A stretch of DNA of 64,000 nt, taken from assembly GCA_024364735.1 (NCBI GenBank), contig JAGFNQ010002305.1, positions 23,364 through 87,363 on the forward strand, given 5' to 3'. The DNA comes from Boesenbergia rotunda. Its lineage: Eukaryota > Streptophyta > Magnoliopsida > Zingiberales > Zingiberaceae. Numbering within the stretch: the stretch's first letter is position 1; every line of letters begins with the position of its first letter. The notes beneath the pieces were generated by a model. That model was not told the origin of the DNA. It saw only the letters and a list, made by a program, of their open reading frames with translations, and ran no database searches. Made by a program: the position numbers and the translations under genes. Positions 60,240 through 64,000 of the stretch are shown in pieces.

Positions 60240-60720
60240 ACCAACATCTCCCCTGACTCAGTCTTGGTCGGTGACATCTCCCTTAAGTCGGTCTTAGTTG
60301 CCGATATCTTCCATATCTCAGTCTTAGATCCTGACATCCTTTTTTCGGCCTTAATCGCCGACATTTTTCATGTCTTAGTATCAGATCCTGATATCTTCCT
60401 TAACTCGGCCTCAGTCACTGATATCCTCCATGCCTTGACCTCCGATCTTGACGCCATCCTCTCTCAGCCTCAGTCGCTAACATCCTCCTTATATCAGTCT
60501 CAAATCCTAGCATCTTCTCTGAGCCTCAATCGTCGACACCTTACACGCCTCAGTCTCACATTGTGGCATCCATTTCTGGGCCTTAGTCACACAAAGTATC
60601 TCGACCTCAGTCTCAATCACCAACACCATCCCGAATTTGGTCCTAGTCACTGACTCTGTCTAGGACTCGGTCTCAGATTCCGACCTCCTCCCTACTTCGA
60701 CCTCGACTTAGTTTATTTTC
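60240..60720 (+). repeat. Degenerate tandem repeat, period about 57 bp
   Basis: Units of the form CTCGGCCTCAGTCACTGATA alternate with TCAGATCCTGATATCTTCC. The open frame at 60264-60653 with repeated IxDIFH-like segments is a by-product. The neighbouring DNA to about 61260 (TATATAA near 61063, C/T-rich leader) may be an LTR remnant. Confidence 0.6.
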
Positions 60721-61260
60721 AAAGTCACTCAACATCGATCTCATCTCCTCATCCTCGAATAAGACTCACACTCTACGTTGACCCGCTAGAAACATATGAG
60801 GAGCATATGGATAAGGAGACAACATAACCACTTCCATAATAAGGTTGTTCTTTCTAGAATGACCGCAAATATCCTAGAACATGTGGCATAAAATGAATGG
60901 AGAGGTGGTCAGGTGATTGTCAGATTTGGTCTTTTAGATATCCTCCTTTAAGCACGTGGTGCTGTGTGAATGGAGAGGTAACTAATGACTGTTAAATCTG
61001 GTCGTCTTCACTGGCTTATAAGAGGATGATTTAGCGTCTGACGTGGAGATGTTTTTTCACCGTTATATAAATCCTAGGAAAGATAAGTGTAAAAGGGCTC
61101 TCAATTTTGAATTTTGGACTCCCACACATATTCTCTTTTAGGGCTCCATCGAGCTCTTGTTATTCTTTTTCTTTCTGATTTAGCTTTATACCACAAGTAA
61201 ACTCTAATTTAAACATTAGAGTAGTCTATTAACATCCCTCTCTGATATCGTTTTAATTCT
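60721..61260 (+). mobile_element. Possible LTR remnant
   Basis: A promoter-like stretch with TATATAAATCC at about 61063 and a pyrimidine-rich leader, as in LTRs. No termini or partner copy were found; low confidence. Confidence 0.3.
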
Positions 61261-61814
61261 CTGTTGGAGTGTTTTTCATGTCTTCTCACCTTCCTCATCG
61301 ATGATTAAACATGTACATCAATCTGATGTGTTAACGATCCATGATATTTAATTGAAACAATACTGTTTGTATCCCGTAACATTACTTTTATTCAAGATAA
61401 GAATTAATATATTGAGAGTATTGATACCACCAGTGTCTTCACATAGCGGGTTTCGCATGAGCATTACTCGGCAGTAATATAAACATAGGCAATGGTAGCT
61501 TTTCACTCCATAAAAAAAAAAAATAATAATAATAATTAACGAGATTTTTCTAACCTTGGACGATCAATCCAGTCCCACGAAAATTTCTCATCGGCTACCA
61601 GAGTAAATCGGGAAACACTTACAGTAGATGGTTTAGAAACTCAGCGTCTCAGGGTTCACATCCTATTTGGAAATTTTTTTTTTTACAAATGCATCGTAGC
61701 TAAGAATCGAATCACGGATATCTGAGTTAACAATTAATCGTCCTACGTTGCATCCCCGGAAACTTTTTCACTCCATAAAGTGCAAATAACAAACGACGAA
61801 ATTAAGAGTCATGA

Positions 61815-62037
61815 TGTAAAAAAGGTGGAACCGCCACCTTAGCGGCCCCCTAGTCTCGGGCCCATAAGTATCCAGAGGGTATAAATCACGATTTTATGGT
61901 GGGTAAGGCGTCTGGGGCCAAGAGGATTTAAGCCAGCAGATCAGATTTTTACCCCGTATGTGACTGGGGACTCTCGAACCTGAGACCTCCGATGTAAGCA
62001 GTCAGACGCCTTACCAACCGAGCTAGCCTGTGAGGGC
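61815..62037 (-). mobile_element. tRNA-derived SINE (Au-like)
   Basis: Read on the minus strand it starts GCCCTCACAGGCTAGCTCGG. Box A is TAGCTCGGTTGGTAAGG, box B GGTTCGAGAGTCC, and it ends in a run of T (GGTTCCACCTTTTTT). These are the hallmarks of plant Au SINEs: tRNA-like head, T-rich tail, no coding. It resembles the copy at 63603-63829. No clean target duplication was seen. Confidence 0.8.
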
Positions 62038-62124
62038 AAAATTGGGATGGATAAATTTTTTATAGTGACTAGCCCACCAGGGCAAAATTGGGATGGATAA
62101 ATTTTTTATAGTGACTAGTTTCAC
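62033..62124. repeat. 46-bp direct repeat, two copies
   Basis: AGGGCAAAATTGGGATGGAT and the following bases to GTGACTAG occur twice in tandem, at 62033 and 62079, beside the SINE 5' end. Confidence 0.85.
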
Positions 62125-63099
62125 CGTCAAAACGGTCTCCTTATCAAAAACCCCCTTTCGAAATTTCTGGAGACATAGTACCATTGATTGATAAGAATAT
62201 AATTATTAAAATAATATTCCATATATTATTGATAATAATATCTCAGTCAATAAATCTTAATCGTTAAAAAGATTCGAATTTAAAATCTCAGATAATATAT
62301 ATTAATATACTTACCACTTAGGATAAAGTATTTTAACATACGAATTAGGAGACACGAGATTTAACAAAGAGGTGTGCCCGCCACTTCTCGCCACGTCCAG
62401 CAGCCAACCCATCTCCTTCTGGAATGTGTCAGATCAAAGCCATGCTACGACTGAAGCTCCCGGCAACGAAAGTCGAAAACCGACGGCGCTTCCTTCCATT
62501 ATATATCTCTTTCACACGTGAGCCGCACGTGAATGGAATCGTCGTAAAAGTTGTCCCAGCCGCTTCTTCTCCTTCCTCCGTCACCGCCTGATCTGTTTTG
62601 GGTGGAGACGAGGGAGGAAGGTGTAAATAACAAAAAGATAATGTTTATATTTATTTAGTGGTAAAATGTGATTTTTTTCCCTAATGTTTTTGTCAAGGGA
62701 CGTCTCCATCATTCTATCCTATGACTAATAGAAAAAAATAAATTATAAAAATTACTAATCCGAATGCGACTAGTGAATAGAGAGAACGAATATCCACTTA
62801 CATATTAACTATCAATCAATCTCATAAAAATTATGTTTATTTTTATTTGAGAAGAACGTGAGAGAGAAAGTTTTTATCCACTCTTATCTCTCTCAAATAA
62901 TCTATTTTCTCATATTTTAAATTTTGATCCTTAAATCTTATGATGGTAACACTCATACATTAATCATCAATTTATCCCATAAAAATTATGTTTATTTTTA
63001 TTTAGAAAGAATACGAGGGAAGAGAGAAAATTTTTATCCTCTCTTATCTCTCTCAAATAATCTATTTTCTTATATTTCAAATCGAAAAATAATAAAGAT
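62125..63099. other. Intergenic DNA with a short direct repeat
   Basis: Two copies of a stretch containing AAAAATTATGTTTATTTTTA and ATCTCTCTCAAATAATCTAT occur near 62826-62910 and 62985-63070. The 62380-62630 part is less A+T-rich; no gene is assigned. Confidence 0.4.
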
Positions 63100-63545
63100 T
63101 AGGGGGCGTTTGGTTTGTTCCATTTTTTATTTTTATTTTCAAGAAAATTGTAGGCTGCCTTTGATACGTTTATTTTTCATTTTCATTTTATGTAAAAAAT
63201 GTGATTTTCTGAAAAACACGTTTGACTTGTATTTTTCAGTCTTATTTTTCAAAAAAAAATATAGCATTTTTTGGTAAACTAAAGAATGAAATAAAGTCAT
63301 TTTCTAGAAAATGAAAAAATGTGATTTTCTGGAAAATGAAAATAAAAAATAGAGCAAACAAACGTCCCCGTATTTTTTCATTTTTTGGAAAATGACTTTA
63401 TTTCATTCTCTAGTTTTTTAGAAAATACTATATTTTTTTCTGAAAAATAAGACTGAAAAATACAAATTAAATATATTTTTCAAAAAATTATATATATTTT
63501 TTTAAAAAATAAAACTGAAAACAAGTGTTCCAAATCCCTAATTAC
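63100..63545. mobile_element. Foldback MITE, probably nested
   Basis: GGGGGCGTTTGGTTTG at 63105 pairs with CAAACAAACGTCCCC ending near 63369. A second, larger inverted repeat pairs ATTTTTCAGTCTTATTTTTC (about 63230) with its complement near 63450, and the outer right end (CCAAATCCCTAATTA) pairs with the left start. Superfamily not resolved. Confidence 0.6.
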
Positions 63546-63602
63546 CTTCCTTGTCTCTCTTTCTTAACCTTCTGTTCCCATTCCCTCAATTAACCTCCCT
63601 CA

Positions 63603-63829
63603 TGCCCTCACGGGCTGGATCGGATGGTAAGGCGCCTGGTCGATTTGGTCGAGGTCACAAGTTCGAGGGTCGCCAGTTGCGCACGGGGATAAAATCCTGG
63701 TCTGCTGGCATTAATTCCCTCGACCCCAGGCGCCTCACCACATCAGACATAACCATGATTTACCTCCTCCGTGTTGGTCCTGGGACGGACTGACGGGGGC
63801 CGCTGAGGTGTCGGATCCACTTTTTTTGG
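63603..63829 (+). mobile_element. tRNA-derived SINE (Au-like) with 17-bp target duplication
   Basis: TCAATTAACCTCCCTCA flanks it on both sides (63586-63602 and 63830-63846), a perfect 17-bp duplication. The head has a tRNA-like box A region (GGATCGGATGGTAAGG) and box B (AAGTTCGAGGGTCG); the tail is TTTTTTTGG. The open frame 63551-63793 is a by-product. It sits about 60 bases upstream of a TATA box. Confidence 0.85.
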
Positions 63830-63890
63830 TCAATTAACCTCCCTCACCTTCTGCTTCAATTAACCTCCCTCACCCCATTCCGCGCGCCAC

Positions 63891-63896
63891 TATAAA
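63891..63896 (+). promoter_or_regulatory. Probable TATA box at the right edge
   Basis: TATAAA stands 58 bases before an ATG, in G+C-richer DNA after the SINE. Confidence 0.5.
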
Positions 63897-63953
63897 CCGA
63901 CGCAGAGACCCCGTTACGAAATCCTACAACTCAACTCGCCTGAACCCTAATTA

Positions 63954-64000
63954 ATGACGCCCGGCGAGCATATCCGCCGCGCTCCTGCAGCGCACGCTCC
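63954..64000 (+). CDS. Possible start of a gene running off the right edge
   Basis: ATG at 63954 opens a G+C-rich frame (MTPGEHIRRAPAAHA) that stays open to the edge, after a TATA box and a short leader with CCTGAACCCTAA. Fifteen codons cannot identify a product and the stretch could still be 5' UTR. Confidence 0.35.
   Translation, partial: MTPGEHIRRAPAAHA

Noticed and set aside
60264..60653. 129-codon frame with DIFHV-like repeats as a repeat protein
   Set aside because: It is explained by a degenerate DNA tandem repeat; no signal peptide, domain or good context.
61960..62037. tRNA gene on the minus strand (box A and box B present)
   Set aside because: The cloverleaf is incomplete and the unit continues into a T-tailed SINE body, so it is a tRNA-derived SINE head.
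1..64000. CRISPR array, bacterial operon or phage-like system
   Set aside because: The window is plainly a plant nuclear locus; the tandem repeats seen have no spacer structure and belong to transposons.

Overview
The window looks like nuclear DNA of a flowering plant. Genes are split by many short GT-AG introns, intergenic DNA is rich in A+T, and plant-type transposons are everywhere (Copia, an RTE-clade LINE, MULEs, Tourist-like MITEs, tRNA-derived SINEs with T tails). A monocot is my guess from the general look of genes and repeats. No homology search was run, so the species is not claimed.

Layout. 1-2048 is the 5' end of a minus-strand Copia-type element (gag, primer-binding site, LTR). 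It has been inserted into an older, stop-ridden plus-strand Copia pol (2049-4741) whose 3' LTR follows. A 14-exon nucleobase-ascorbate transporter gene (9505-12349, +) has a frameshift in its last exon. A complete MULE (12851-17997) follows, with 9-bp target-site duplications; it codes for a transposase with SWIM and OTU-protease domains. MITEs fill 18-21 kb. A 12-exon GSK3/shaggy-like kinase (21284-25441, +) is convergent with a hydroxypyruvate reductase gene (25972-27949, -). That gene is divergent from a proline iminopeptidase gene (31697-41905, +). The space between these two start codons is occupied by a 3.45-kb foldback element that itself carries a solo LTR. The last iminopeptidase intron holds a nearly pristine antisense RTE LINE (38382-41641).

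Then come a GT43 xylan glycosyltransferase (IRX9-like, 42537-43970, -), a DUF1639 gene (44898-46463, -), a cytochrome b561/DOMON gene (50590-51944, -) and a class-3-type lipase gene (57318-59548, +). Between and after them lie MITEs, a degenerate tandem repeat and two Au-like SINEs. The last 110 bases carry a TATA box and what may be the first codons of another gene.

The genes are unrelated housekeeping, signalling and cell-wall genes and do not form a pathway. Their arrangement is that of ordinary plant genes in a repeat-rich stretch. The strongest signals are transposon biology: the divergent promoter split by a foldback MULE-like element, the OTU-bearing MULE with both target-site duplications, the young LINE with a perfect 17-bp duplication, and the transporter frameshift. 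Exon boundaries were set by eye from reading frame, splice sites and remembered family conservation; start codons and UTRs are less certain than the inner exons.
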